This document shows, piece by piece, positions 1 to 10,260 of a stretch of DNA of 64,000 nt. The position numbers and the translations under genes are program-made. The number at the start of each line of letters is the position of its first letter. The stretch's first letter is position 1. The stretch comes from Adineta steineri (Eukaryota > Rotifera > Eurotatoria > Adinetida > Adinetidae), in NCBI GenBank assembly GCA_905250115.1, contig CAJNOI010000258.1, positions 1 to 64,000 of the forward strand, given 5' to 3'. The notes beneath the pieces are model-generated. The model was not told the origin of the DNA and did not search any database. It was given only the letters and a program-made list of their open reading frames with translations.

Positions 1-1
1 C

Positions 2-109
2 GAACATCAACATCCTCGTCCTTTCGAAAACGATCATGCATTGCTCAGACCAAGTTCGAATAAAAAAGACATCCGAACTTCTCTACAGACTGTGAAATTC
101 AATAAATAA
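2..109 (+). CDS. C-terminal end of an unknown gene (partial, cut by window start)
   Basis: Reading from base 2 gives 35 open codons ending in TAA at 107-109. The peptide is polar and basic (ends LQTVKFNK), with a His/Pro-rich start, as expected for the last residues of a protein whose body lies to the left. A second frame is also open for 20 codons, so the frame choice is uncertain. No family can be named from this piece. Confidence 0.3.
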   Translation, partial: EHQHPRPFENDHALLRPSSNKKDIRTSLQTVKFNK

Positions 110-1263
110 ACTATAACTACAAATAGATAGGAATAGATTTAGTTTTATTTATATATATATATGTAATTGCTGATTCGATGACTATTACAGGAATTGATTA
201 CCTTGGAACATCGTTGAAAGTGTAGGAAAAAAGATTGTATTTTAAATAATTCGAAGTATACTATCAGCTTGCAATATGCAACTATCAGGTGTATTTTTAA
301 AGATAGACAAAAGATATATTAGTTTCTCATTCAATCTTCAAGAACAGATGATATCAGCGTTTATGAAATTTTAACGAATGAAAAAATATGTTTATCTAAC
401 TATATGTAATTTATTCTTATATATATATATATATGTATAATAAAAGAATGTCTTTGACTTCAGTATTAGAATTGATGAATAATTCATATTATAATTTAAT
501 TATATTCATCGATGAATGTGTTTGAAATATATCAGATTGCCTGTTTTTTTGAAAATGACATTAATTATCGAGAAAAATGAGTAGTTATATATCGATTAGA
601 TCTTAAATATATACAATTATTTCGTCTGTTTTTATCGATAGCTATAATCGATGTTGTTAACATCTAATGGTGGATACTCAATCATCTCTTCATACTTTAT
701 TTTGTTAATAGAATGGTTGTTAATATGAGATATCTTTTCGAGATGTATTAAAACACATTATATGATATCAAACGAATTAGTTTGAATAAAAATACACGAA
801 GGTCATTGCCGACGTACTTTTAAAAAACTTCTTAAATAAAAACATATTTTAAATAAAATTATGATAGAGAACAAGTTTGTCATGTGTTCAAATGTTTAAT
901 TTGATTGATTTATTATTATAAATAGTATTGATGATAAATATGAAGAAACATTTGAATATTTTTACAGTCTTGCCTATTCTTTTTCGAAACGAATGCTTCA
1001 AACATAAAATACATACTCAAAGTATGTAGATAAGAAAGAATAGATGACCTATGAAGAAGAACGTTGATTTTTTACATACATATAATACGCACATGGACGT
1101 CATGTGTAGAGTATTATTTTTTTTCTTTTTCTTAATACTTTTTAACGTTTGTAGTTACATACATACGTCTTTTATTTTTATCATGAAAGTGGTCTCTTGC
1201 ATTGTATTCTGTCGACAATGACTGATTGCTTTTTTTTGTTATATTTTTTAGATTATTAAAAGG
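110..1263. other. intergenic, no gene seen
   Basis: AT-rich spacer with short (AT)n runs near 152-168 and 419-436. Just before the next gene a strong polypyrimidine tract ends in AG at 1250-1251, 12 bases upstream of the ATG. This looks like a splice acceptor with no visible coding donor. Confidence 0.6.
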
Positions 1264-2265
1264 ATGTCCAAAGTAAATAAAAAATCACCTTATGATCCCG
1301 AACTTGAGCAAGTCCTAGAGAAAATGAGACATGCAGGATCAATTGTTAGTTGTACACTCAGCAACGTACCAACGTTTCGAAAAACTCTATTGACAACTAG
1401 GCTTACCGATGAACAGTTGCATCGAAATGGAGCAATTGATAGTGCAGAGCGTAAAGTACCTGGTCCTGAAGGTGCACCTGAAATCACTCTTTTGATATGC
1501 CGTCCTGGTGCATTGAAAATTAATAAATCCAATGTGTCATTACCGTGCATCTATTTTATACATGGTGGTGGAATGATTGCAGGAGATAATCGTTTTTCTC
1601 TACAATCTTTGCTTGATTGGATTGTAGAACTCAACATTATTATTGTATCGGTTAAATATCGTCTTGCACCCGAATATCCTCATCCGGCTCCTTCAGAAGA
1701 TTGCTATGCTGGATTATTATGGACAGCTTTACATGCACAAGACTTGGGCATTGACGTTTTCCAACTTAGTGTAGCGGGTACTTCTGCAGGAGGAGGTCTT
1801 GCAGCTGCTATGACATTAATGGCACGTGATCATGGTGGACCTACATTACAAGGTCAGCTACTCTTCAGTCCTATGCTTGATGATCGTGATCAGACATTTT
1901 CGACTCATCAGTTCGAAGGTATGGGCATATGGGATCGACAATCGAATCTGTGTGGTTGGACAGCATTACTTGGTGATCAAAAAGGCAGTCCAGATGTTTC
2001 TCCATATGCTGCTCCATCGCGTGCACAAGATCTCAGTAACTTACCTCCAGCTTTTATTGATGTTGGTTCTGCAGAAACTTTTCGTGATGAAGATATCGAC
2101 TATGCTCAACGTATATGTCAAGCTGGTGGTACTGTCGAACTACACGTATGGTCTGGCGGTTTTCACGGCTTCGTTGGTGTAGCACCACATGCTGTATTAT
2201 CAAAACAAGCTAATGAAACAAGTAAAAATTGGTATCGTCGACTTTTGGCTTCTCATAAAAAATAG
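1264..2265 (+). CDS. HSL-family alpha/beta-hydrolase (esterase)
   Basis: Single-exon 333-aa protein of the hormone-sensitive-lipase-like (family IV) alpha/beta-hydrolases, which cleave ester bonds of small acyl substrates. Visible motifs are the oxyanion-hole HGGG (residues 100-103), the conserved RLAPEYPHPAP stretch (133-143), and the nucleophile elbow GTSAGG (172-177) with Ser174. The acid region is GSAETFRDED (268-277), with Glu271 at the usual Asp place, and the catalytic His301 is in GGFHGF. Length and order fit a complete cytosolic enzyme; there is no signal peptide. The GTSAG form and the FRDED/HVWSGGFHGF block resemble bacterial and fungal homologues more than animal ones, so acquisition by transfer is likely but unproven. 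The AG at 1250-1251 before the start suggests trans-splicing or a 5'UTR intron. The natural substrate cannot be told. Confidence 0.88.
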   Translation: MSKVNKKSPYDPELEQVLEKMRHAGSIVSCTLSNVPTFRKTLLTTRLTDEQLHRNGAIDSAERKVPGPEGAPEITLLICRPGALKINKSNVSLPCIYFIHGGGMIAGDNRFSLQSLLDWIVELNIIIVSVKYRLAPEYPHPAPSEDCYAGLLWTALHAQDLGIDVFQLSVAGTSAGGGLAAAMTLMARDHGGPTLQGQLLFSPMLDDRDQTFSTHQFEGMGIWDRQSNLCGWTALLGDQKGSPDVSPYAAPSRAQDLSNLPPAFIDVGSAETFRDEDIDYAQRICQAGGTVELHVWSGGFHGFVGVAPHAVLSKQANETSKNWYRRLLASHKK

Positions 2266-3266
2266 TTTTGTATTAAAAAATTTCCTTGAAAATTGCGTAT
2301 GCAAACAATATAGATATTATACAAACTTTATTTTTCTACGCTGATTTAAAGATCCCTGTTTTTTCGATATATTGATTTTAATCAAATAGCGTATTGTGTG
2401 TTTACAAAAAATAAATACTATAAGTAAAATTAAACATTTTATTCCGCTTATTCGACTTGACAAATCAATAACTCTTCTAATGAGTCATATTTTTGATCAA
2501 GTGTTTATGTACAATAACATTTATTAATAAACAAAAGTAATTGTTGATTATCATCTCTATTAAAAATTTAACAATTCAGTGTGAAAACAATATAACAATG
2601 TGGAACTTTTGAATAAACTAAATTTCTCGTTGATTCCAGTTAAAGTGTTCATCATTGAGGATGTGCAAGCGGGTGTGCGTATTCGATGCATTCAACACTC
2701 ACATCCTCCAGATAAATACATTGTTTCATAGAAATTATGAAAAACTTTCTAAACTGAAAATTTGACGTTTTAAACAATTTTGACAGGTGGATTTCAAAAT
2801 TAGTATTAATTTACAACTTGCCACTGCATGTATATTTTTCATTCTATTGTCATTTCAAATAGTCCAGACCATCTTTCTCTTTTATTTTTCTTATTTAAAA
2901 GCATAGAAGTGGATGAAAGAGTGTGCTTTTATTTCATTTACCATCTCTATGAAGAACATGCAAAGAAAAACTTCAATCGTTTTCTATTTCTTTCTTTTCT
3001 CGTTGCATATTATTTAGGATGCATTTACAGTTTTTATTTTCTTTCTCTTTTTTTTCCTTCGGTGGGTTTTTTCCCAGTTACAGACTGCTACTATATATAT
3101 ATATAAATGTATTCTTTACAGTTCTTAACAGTGAAAAGTTATTTTAAATCAACTATCATCATACAAACAAACGTCACTGTGTAAGTCGTATAAGATCCCG
3201 CAATTTTAATATATTCTTTAGTATGGTAATAACAATGATACATTTACTTGTCCGTTTTAGAATACG
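2266..3266. other. intergenic
   Basis: 3' flank of the esterase, AT-rich. It holds one telomere-like stem-loop (2655-2709). An open frame at 2828-3106 is rich in Phe/Tyr/Leu, as expected from a T-rich strand, and is not supported as a gene. A polypyrimidine-AG ends at 3259-3260, just before the next ATG. Confidence 0.5.
2655..2709. repeat. telomere-like stem-loop element
   Basis: Left arm TTGAGGATGTG with a following GGGTGTGCG; right arm CACTCACATCCTC. Degenerate member of the dispersed family, 389 bases 3' of the esterase stop. Confidence 0.5.
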
Positions 3267-3485
3267 ATGCAATTCGCAAATCAAATGAAGATTCTATTGA
3301 TTTTTTTATGCATATTATCACATTCTGTGTCTGGCGGCCCAATATCATATGGTACCTGTCAAACGGCTTGTAACAAGGGTGCTATGTCTTGTTACGGGTC
3401 AGCTGGTGTTATTTTTGGTGTAGGAGCTGTTCTTGCTTGCGGTCTAGCACAAGGATCATGTATGGCCGCTTGTACTCCATTTTAG
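3267..3485 (+). CDS. small secreted cysteine-rich peptide
   Basis: 72-aa precursor with a clear signal peptide (residues 1-22, hydrophobic core ILLIFLCILS). The mature region starts GGPISYGTCQTAC and holds six cysteines. It is otherwise small-residue rich, with a glycine/alanine hydrophobic stretch (GVIFGVGAVLACG). Similar short peptides (G-P-I-x-Y-G-x-C-Q...C) are known to me from rotifers, nematodes, fungi and algae, where some are labelled zygote-specific; their function is unknown. ATG at 3267 is chosen, although Met7 (MKILL) would also give a good signal peptide. A splice-acceptor-like AG lies 6 bases upstream of the start. No relation to the neighbours is evident. Confidence 0.7.
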   Translation: MQFANQMKILLIFLCILSHSVSGGPISYGTCQTACNKGAMSCYGSAGVIFGVGAVLACGLAQGSCMAACTPF

Positions 3486-4352
3486 GCACCAATAATACCA
3501 TAACCAAACAATTCATATTCGATCACTTTACTTTTTTCTCTACGTATGCTTTTAACTCGTTTTGTTTGTCTCTTGAAGAAACAATAGTGTGAAACACTAT
3601 TCGATATGTATCATGTGATAATTTTTTCCTAATATACCCATTTATCGACTTTATATATCTTGACTGACAACAGAGTTTCTATCTTATTTAAAATAAAGAT
3701 GCATTGAAATATCGTCGAAAACATTTTCACTTTGACAAGGATTATATTTAAATTGAAAAAAATGTAGTCATATTCAAATAGTAACTTTTTTTTTCAATTG
3801 GAAGCGAGTATAATACGTAAATTGAAAAGTTGGATCTACATGCACCTACTCTTCGCTATACTTCTAGTTCTACTCTTGAGAGGTGGGTGTGAGGGTGCGG
3901 AAGTGGTTGTGGATGTGTATGTGTATGGGTGTACGTATTGAAATCATTCTCTGCCACCCACACCCCAATCTTGTCGAAGGTGTGGGTGTGAGTGAGTGCT
4001 AAATCCATTCCAATTGCACGCACTCTCAATTATTTTATCTTTTTATAGAAATAACTTTTAATTATTCTAAATAATGGATATTGAATTATTTTTCAAAAGT
4101 ATCCAAACAAAATAAAATATATTTGATAGAAGTTGTTTTTTTTCTCATAATAAAGAAGTTATTCATCATTCTTATCATATCAGATATCATTTAATAGGTT
4201 CTGCGTTCTTATCATGAATATGTTTCAATATAACTCACTATATAATTATCGAGGATGAAATCGAGAAAAAAAAGGAAGTAAAAGGTCATTTTTGTTCTAT
4301 TTAATCGATGAACAAGAATAAGCCCTTCAATTCTTTCTATTTATTATAAACC
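3486..4352. other. intergenic
   Basis: Contains a compound telomere-like stem-loop (3876-4030); the rest is AT-rich with no open frame that reads like protein. Confidence 0.55.
3876..4030. repeat. compound telomere-like stem-loop element
   Basis: Starts CTTGAGAGGTGGGTGTG and ends GCACTCTCAA. Inside are a C-rich arm (CCACCCACACCCC near 3955-3967) and a second G-rich arm (GGTGTGGGTGTGAG near 3980). It therefore reads as two stem-loops joined in tandem. Confidence 0.7.
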
Positions 4353-6471
4353 ATGGGATTATTTTCATTGTTTATATCTATTATATTCATTTTATCTTTA
4401 AATAGTTCCCATAATATATTAGCAAATTCAATGGCTAACATGAAGACAAAATATTTCGAAATATCTGTTGCTAAATCGGAGTTGGATGTTTCTACACACT
4501 TCAATACAGTTGATCACAATATATGTCGAAACCAATCTTTATCAAATAATGGAAATAAAACAATGATAAATTGTCTATTTAATACACAACTCATTTTAAA
4601 AAAATCTGAAATTAAACTGAAATCATCAGCTACCAGAAAATCTGATAAAAAAATAGAAACAACGACAAAAATTCCTCGATGTGGAGTACGAGATAGTCCT
4701 CTTGTGTATTCAGTTGAAACTCAATGGTAAGTTTATTTTTTTATACTTCGAGATTATAAATCTTTGTTATCAATATTGTTTAGGAAAAAGAAATCTTTGA
4801 CGTGGAAATTGCTTGATGGAGACCACCCTTCATATGGTACAGGTAGAACTCGTGCACAAATTCAAGACGCATTTAATGATTGGGCTAGATATGCACCATT
4901 AACTTTTAGAGAAGTATCACAATATGACGAAGCTGATTTTGAATTGGCTTTTATTCATAGAATCCATGATGCTATTCGTCGTTTCGATGGACCTGGAGGA
5001 ACTTTAGCATATTCATATCTTCCTCCTTCAGGAATGATTCGTTTTGAAGCAGAAGAACCATGGACAGATGAGTAAGTATCATAACTATGCTGCAAAATAC
5101 AAAGTTTATTTTCTGTTTAGTTATACCAAAACTGGCTTTAATTTACGTCTTGTAGCGACTCATGAAATAGGTCATGCACTTGGACTTGGCTATTCTAATA
5201 ATCCATCATCGATAATGTTTGAACAATATCAACTTTTCCAACCAGAACAACTTCTACCAAGAGATGTGAGTAATAATATTCTCTATAGTTTTATAATAAG
5301 TTAGTTAATGATAGTCAGGACATATAAAACTTCATCTTTTAATTGAAGAACTCTCTAAATCAACTATGTATTTAACACAATACATGATCCAAATTATATT
5401 TATATATAAACAGATGACTTAATATACAATGAATTTTAGGATCGCGATGCAATTCGAGCACTATATGGGTTGAGATCTACTCCTAGAAGAACATATCCAA
5501 CTAGTACACGTAGAAGAACATATCCAATTACTACACGTAGAACAACAACGCGATGGCTAACAAGATACATACCAACATCATCATGGAGAACAGTGAGTTA
5601 TTGGCCAACAACAGTATGGTGGACAACAAGATATAGTCCTACAACCACACGAAGAGCAGTAAGATATAGATCTATGACAACATCGAGACCGCCATCAACA
5701 TGGAGAACGATGAATTATTGGCCAACAACAGTATGGTGGGCAACAAGATATAGTCCTGCAACTACGCGAAGAACAGTAAGATATAGATCTACGACAACAT
5801 CAAGAAAGACAGGATACAAAACAACAACAGCACCTACCAGGAAAACGAAGATAACCATACCAAGAAGCAAAACAGCAAACAAATTAGGAAGTATATGGAG
5901 ATATACAACTAAGCGCTCAACTAGCACAACAACAACGTCGCAACCAAATAAAGTATGGGTAGGATTATGGCCAACATGGACGATATTGTATCCAAAGTCA
6001 ACAACTCATTCTGTAAGATACAAATTAGGATCGACCAAAGTATCTAAAAAACAAAATGTACGAACTACGATATTTAAAAAGACAAAAACAACAACATCAA
6101 CAACTGCCAAAATACAGAAAATATTGATAACAACACTACCAGCAACGGAATTAATAGTAACACCGAAAGAAACAGAAGAATCTAAGCAAGTAACAACAAC
6201 AACTAAATCAGTTCCAGATATAAGTAAGCTTACAACTGTGGATAGAGCAACAGAGAAATCAACTGAAACTACAACAATATTGCCAATCAGAAAAATAACT
6301 ACAGTGATCGAACAAATTAAGACATTATCAACAAAAACAGTTGTAGCAAGTAATATAACAACAAAATTATTACAACGAACATCAACAATAGTATCAGAAA
6401 AAGTAAAAATACTAACAACAACCCCACTGATAGCAACTAAAAATAATACAAATGCGCAACAAAATATTTGA
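4353..6471 (+). CDS. matrix metalloproteinase-like protein with altered zinc ligands and Thr/Arg-rich tail
   Basis: Four exons fit in phase: 4353-4726, 4784-5071, 5121-5265 and 5440-6471, giving 612 aa. It starts with a signal peptide (about 1-24). A short propeptide follows with the cysteine switch PRCGVRD (108-114), then an M10A catalytic domain (about 115-281) ending in the typical DRDAIRALYG. The zinc motif is HEIGHALGLGYS (235-246) with Met-turn SIMF. The general base Glu236 and two His are kept, but the third His ligand is Tyr245. The usual structural-zinc His positions are also replaced (LAYSY for LAHAF; IRFEAEE for the AHFDDDE type). No hemopexin domain is present. Instead there is a basic Thr-rich tail with a 39-aa tandem duplication (residues about 318-395). 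Activity is therefore doubtful. It is likely secreted or matrix-bound. Confidence 0.85.
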
Positions 6472-6831
6472 TTAATTAAAAAGATGAAATGATCAGTAAA
6501 ATAAAACGTAAATTATCAGTTCAAAGAATGAATGATTAGTATTGAGACTACCAGGGTGTGGGTGTGGGTGTGAATGTGGGTGTGCCTGCGTAGTATGAAA
6601 CAAGAATGACTTATATACCCACAACCTCGCACACACACCCAAAGATAATTCAGACAATGATAAGTTTTTATCTTGATCTATAGATTGAAAAATTTAATAT
6701 TATTATTGAAAGTGATGTGTTTGACACTCTCGTATTTCAAAGTAAAACGTAAACTAAAAATGATTTTCAATAAAAAATAAAAAATATGAAATCAATATAT
6801 ATATTGTCTAAGTCTTCGATAAACAGGTAAA
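6472..6831. other. space between convergent genes
   Basis: 360 bases between the metalloproteinase stop and the stop of the minus-strand gene; it holds a telomere-like stem-loop at 6551-6643 and otherwise AT-rich sequence. Confidence 0.5.
6551..6643. repeat. telomere-like stem-loop element
   Basis: Left arm CCAGGGTGTGGGTGTGGGTG, right arm CCCACAACCTCGCACACACACCC. It lies 79 bases after the metalloproteinase stop, between convergent genes. Confidence 0.75.
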
Positions 6832-7581
6832 TTATATATCGCAATTATGTGTAACAATTGGTTCATCCATCGTACTCAATTTAAATATAATTTTTTCGTG
6901 TTTCACAACTTCATAATCATTCTGGCATTTTATCGATTCTTCACATAACGAACTAAATTCATTCCATGTCTTTATATTATCCAATGAAGCTTTACTGAAT
7001 TGAGTTATTAACATTTCTGTAGTTAAATTAAATTTTTCTAAATGTTGTAATAAATAATGAAATATATCATCTTGACTTGTTGCTCTCAGTTGATATATAA
7101 ATGTATTCTGTTCATATTGATACATATTGTATTGAAATTCATCGGCTTGTTCTTGCAAATGAATACAAGGATAATTGAATTGAATTGATAATTTAAATAG
7201 TTGACTTCCATCATTCACTTCAATAACACTACCATCATATTTTTTTGTATCAATATTTTTGATTGAATGCCAATAATGTTCACCACAGGAGCATTCCTCA
7301 TTGCTTTGTTCATAATCTTCAACTGAGCGTTGTTTATATTCTTCAAGAATTCGTTGTCGCATACTTTCAATAGCATACGATGGATATTCTTCATCGCCTA
7401 CTTCGCCATCATCGTCATAAAAATCTGGTGAAATACGATTACCATATAATGTGACATAGATATGTGCGTGATGAAGTGACTGTGCATATAGAAAGTAATG
7501 TTTTACAATATAATCAAAACGATCATCGGGATGTCTATTACCATGAGCCAATTGAAATAATAGTGGTGTTGATGAAGACAT
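6832..7581 (-). CDS. hypothetical protein, 249 aa
   Basis: Single-exon frame from ATG at 7581 to the stop at 6832. The composition is that of a soluble globular protein: acidic, rich in Tyr, His and Gln, with no signal peptide or membrane segment. Visible points are an acidic stretch (DDDGEVGDEEYPS, about residues 54-66) and a CSCGEHYWH motif near 97-105 that could bind a metal. The C-terminal half looks helical (QDDIFHYLLQHLEKFN). I do not recognise a family. The next gene (7849-8304) lies upstream on the same strand, 267 bases away. Confidence 0.65.
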   Translation of the reverse strand: MSSSTPLLFQLAHGNRHPDDRFDYIVKHYFLYAQSLHHAHIYVTLYGNRISPDFYDDDGEVGDEEYPSYAIESMRQRILEEYKQRSVEDYEQSNEECSCGEHYWHSIKNIDTKKYDGSVIEVNDGSQLFKLSIQFNYPCIHLQEQADEFQYNMYQYEQNTFIYQLRATSQDDIFHYLLQHLEKFNLTTEMLITQFSKASLDNIKTWNEFSSLCEESIKCQNDYEVVKHEKIIFKLSTMDEPIVTHNCDI

Positions 7582-7782
7582 TTATTTTTGTTAGTAAAGT
7601 TAGAACAAAATTTGTTTGTCTTAAATACTGTTTCTTAAAAAGAAATTACACTGTTGTTGTGCAATTCTTAAGATAAAATAAGACTAGATAAGAACGAATA
7701 TAGACAAGATGAAAAAAAATGATACTATTAGAAAGTATTTCAAAGATTTTAAGTTGATTTTCATGTATTTAGTAAATCTATT

Positions 7783-7837
7783 AGGATGGGTGTAAGTATT
7801 ATATTTAACTCTAACTTTCACCCACACACCCCAAGAT
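7783..7837. repeat. telomere-like stem-loop element
   Basis: Left arm TTAGGATGGGTGT, right arm TTTCACCCACACACCCC. It ends 11 bases 3' of the stop codon of the minus-strand gene at 7849-8304. Confidence 0.6.
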
Positions 7838-7848
7838 GGTGATTGATT

Positions 7849-8304
7849 TTACACGCCATCGTATGTTAGGTCAAATTTGCCATTGTCAGACACTCGATCA
7901 TCATACCATTTGCCTTGAAATCTTTTTTCTTGAATATTCCAAATTAGTTGAACAACTATTTTACGATTAGCATCCATTGGTTCAATCGTATTTTCTGATC
8001 GATACGTTTTTGTAAAAGCAATTCGATTAGTTATATATGAATAGAAACCATTAATAATAAAATCACCCATATCATCTATACCAGATCCAATGACTGTCAT
8101 CGATCGTGACTGAAATGTCAGAGAACAACGATAAGGACCATACTGGTTATTAGATCGATAATATTGACTAGTCCAAAAGCCAGAGTAAAATACAAAGTCT
8201 TGTTTTTCTGATCGACAACATTTAGGTAATGCTAAACTCACGAATCTTCTATTTGATCGTGATTTCTTACATCGACAGGATTTGTCACGATGAAAAAAGC
8301 ACAT
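7849..8304 (-). CDS. rotifer-type small protein, function unknown
   Basis: 151-aa single-exon frame. The N-terminus is basic and Cys-rich (KSCRCKKSRSNRR), without a signal peptide. The body has the pattern SGFWTSQYYR...YGPYRCSLTF...GSGIDDMGDFIINGFYS...TNRIAFTKTY...VQLIWN...FQGKWY. I recall this alternating Trp/Gly beta pattern from many bdelloid predicted proteins; it suggests a small beta-barrel, but no function is established. The C-terminus (FDLTYDGV) ends just before a telomere-like stem-loop, so the hairpin would be in or next to the 3'UTR. Confidence 0.65.
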   Translation of the reverse strand: MCFFHRDKSCRCKKSRSNRRFVSLALPKCCRSEKQDFVFYSGFWTSQYYRSNNQYGPYRCSLTFQSRSMTVIGSGIDDMGDFIINGFYSYITNRIAFTKTYRSENTIEPMDANRKIVVQLIWNIQEKRFQGKWYDDRVSDNGKFDLTYDGV

Positions 8305-9702
8305 TATAATAAGCGGAAAGAAACACCGATTGTATACCCACGAATCTCAAGACCAATATGTTCATAAAATACTCAGTAGTATATCTGCTTTCGCTTATGT
8401 AGCAATCTAAAATAAGAGACATTTTAATGAAAAATTTTAGTTTAAAGTTGTAATAGAAACTTAATGAATCATTGCTTCTTTTTGTGTATTCATAAACGAT
8501 GCAAATGGAGAATTTATGTTTATGCCACGATCAATTTTTTTCTGTTCTTGCCATTGAATCATCATCGTCATAGTTAAATTGCAACACTAATTCAACCAAC
8601 AAAAATGCTGCAGAATTGAGTACCATCAGTTTGAATGAAATAGTTGACAAACACAAAAAAAAAGAAGTTTTTCAAGGTTTTTTTTCACAGGGTAGACATG
8701 TTTAGTGGATTCTAAGGATGATTTTATTTTTATAGATGCACTGATGGAAAAAAAAATACAATTGACTTTATTTGGATGAGTGTAAAAAGTCATAGAAACC
8801 AATCCGATATTTTGCAGCTAATTAATCATTTATAACACTCGAAATTTCCATTAAGATTAATAGAAAAATAAGTTTTACGAGATGATAGCCAAACGTCAAA
8901 ATACAATAAGTTACAATTTACAATCAGAAAATCATTATTTCCTATGTGATAATTCGTAAAACTTATAGTTTGTAGTTTTTCTTGTTAGCAAAAATTGCAA
9001 TACATTTTATTTGAATATGTTCTATAAGTTAACGTCTGTGAAAGGAAACCTTTTTCGGTTTTTTTCGATAAAAGTATGCTAGCGTCTCTCTATTATTATT
9101 CTTTCCTACAAATCATAGTGTGAAAGAACTATATTCTAGTTTAATCGCATGTTTGATCTTGTCATTGTTGTTTTCGCCTCAAATGAGTATGTATGAATGT
9201 GAAGAAGTATAGATATAAAGTTAATCATCCATTTACTATAAACTGCTGAGAAAAAAATATATTTAACTTCATTGAAATGATATTTTATTTACTGATGACA
9301 TATTTCATAAAAGATATTTTAGACGTGTGTGAATATGATGAATTGAGCAATAAATCTGTGTACCTTTATACTTTTAAAGTTTAAAAGCTTTGCACCATTT
9401 TTGATCTTTTAACCCATGGTCAGAAATTATCGATCGAATTTAATGATTAATTCTTATAGCCACAAGAATAATTGGAAATTCTTAAGCAAAATACATTTCT
9501 TCAGATGCCCTGATGAATAATATTTCTTTCACTGTTCATGTAGACTTATCTAACAGCAGTTTTCACATTTCGAAACATTTTCTTATTAAAATAATATTTA
9601 TTTCTTTTTAACAAAAATAAAAAATCACATTAATAGATAGATGAATAATATAATGCTTTGAATAAATATATGGTAGCGAAAATGTCTTTAGTATACACTG
9701 TC
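8305..9702. other. intergenic, 1.4 kb
   Basis: AT-rich. The only coding-like piece is a 38-codon minus-strand frame at about 8462-8578 (reads QWQEQKKIDRGINI then SPFASFMNTQKEAMIH), preceded by an acceptor-like GAATTAG. It could be the last exon of an undetected gene. Nothing else is supported. Confidence 0.4.
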
Positions 9703-10260
9703 TCAATACATTTGAGTGTAGTAAATGATGAGAAAGATATTGAGACCAATACCAGCGACGGTAGCAATACCATTCACTATGCCAGTTGCCGTTGACAGAG
9801 ACTTAGCGCCTTGTACATTGTTACTTTTCTTTTTTTCCATTACCATACTTGAGAGAAATATGGCAACAAGGCCTAAAGGCCATAAACAACACAGACAGTT
9901 AAAAATTGACCATGCCATGAAATCACTTACGTTAGCACCTTGATTGGGTGCAAACACCATACTATTAGGCATTCGCTGCGGCTGCGCTTGATTCACTTTA
10001 GGATAACCAGCTTGAGCATAACCAGCTTGAGGATAACCAGCTTGAGGATAACCAACTTGAGGATGTCCAGCTTGAGGATAACCAGCTGGAGGAGGTACAA
10101 ATTGCCCGTAAGATGTGTATGCTGGTGGTGGTGGCTCATTCTGTACACTGATGGCCACTGGATTCGCGAAACTGAAATTTGATGGAGGCATGCTTTGTGT
10201 TACTGGAACATTGTTTACAGCTTCTACCTCGTTATTTGTTGTGTTACCTGTCTCATCCAT
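9703..10260 (-). CDS. CD225/dispanin family membrane protein
   Basis: 185 aa from ATG at 10260. The frame is open a little further upstream, but only from a TTG. The N-terminal half is Pro/Gln/Ala-rich, with five to six GYPQA-type pentapeptide repeats followed by a basic patch. The C-terminal part is a CD225 domain: SDFMAWSIFNCLCCLWPLG (intramembrane helix with the paired Cys), then LVAIFLSSMV, an A-K-S-x-S-x-A-T-G loop, and the transmembrane helix IATVAGIGLNIFLIIYY. The family includes interferon-induced transmembrane proteins and proline-rich synapse/dispanin proteins, which sit in plasma and endosomal membranes and alter membrane curvature or fusion. The role here is unknown. The Pro-rich repeats suggest binding to WW or SH3 partners (inference). 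Confidence 0.85.
   Translation of the reverse strand: MDETGNTTNNEVEAVNNVPVTQSMPPSNFSFANPVAISVQNEPPPPAYTSYGQFVPPPAGYPQAGHPQVGYPQAGYPQAGYAQAGYPKVNQAQPQRMPNSMVFAPNQGANVSDFMAWSIFNCLCCLWPLGLVAIFLSSMVMEKKKSNNVQGAKSLSTATGIVNGIATVAGIGLNIFLIIYYTQMY

Noticed and set aside
2828-3106. 92-codon Phe/Leu/Tyr-rich open frame
   Set aside because: Composition is that of T-rich spacer; no family features, and it overlaps nothing conserved.
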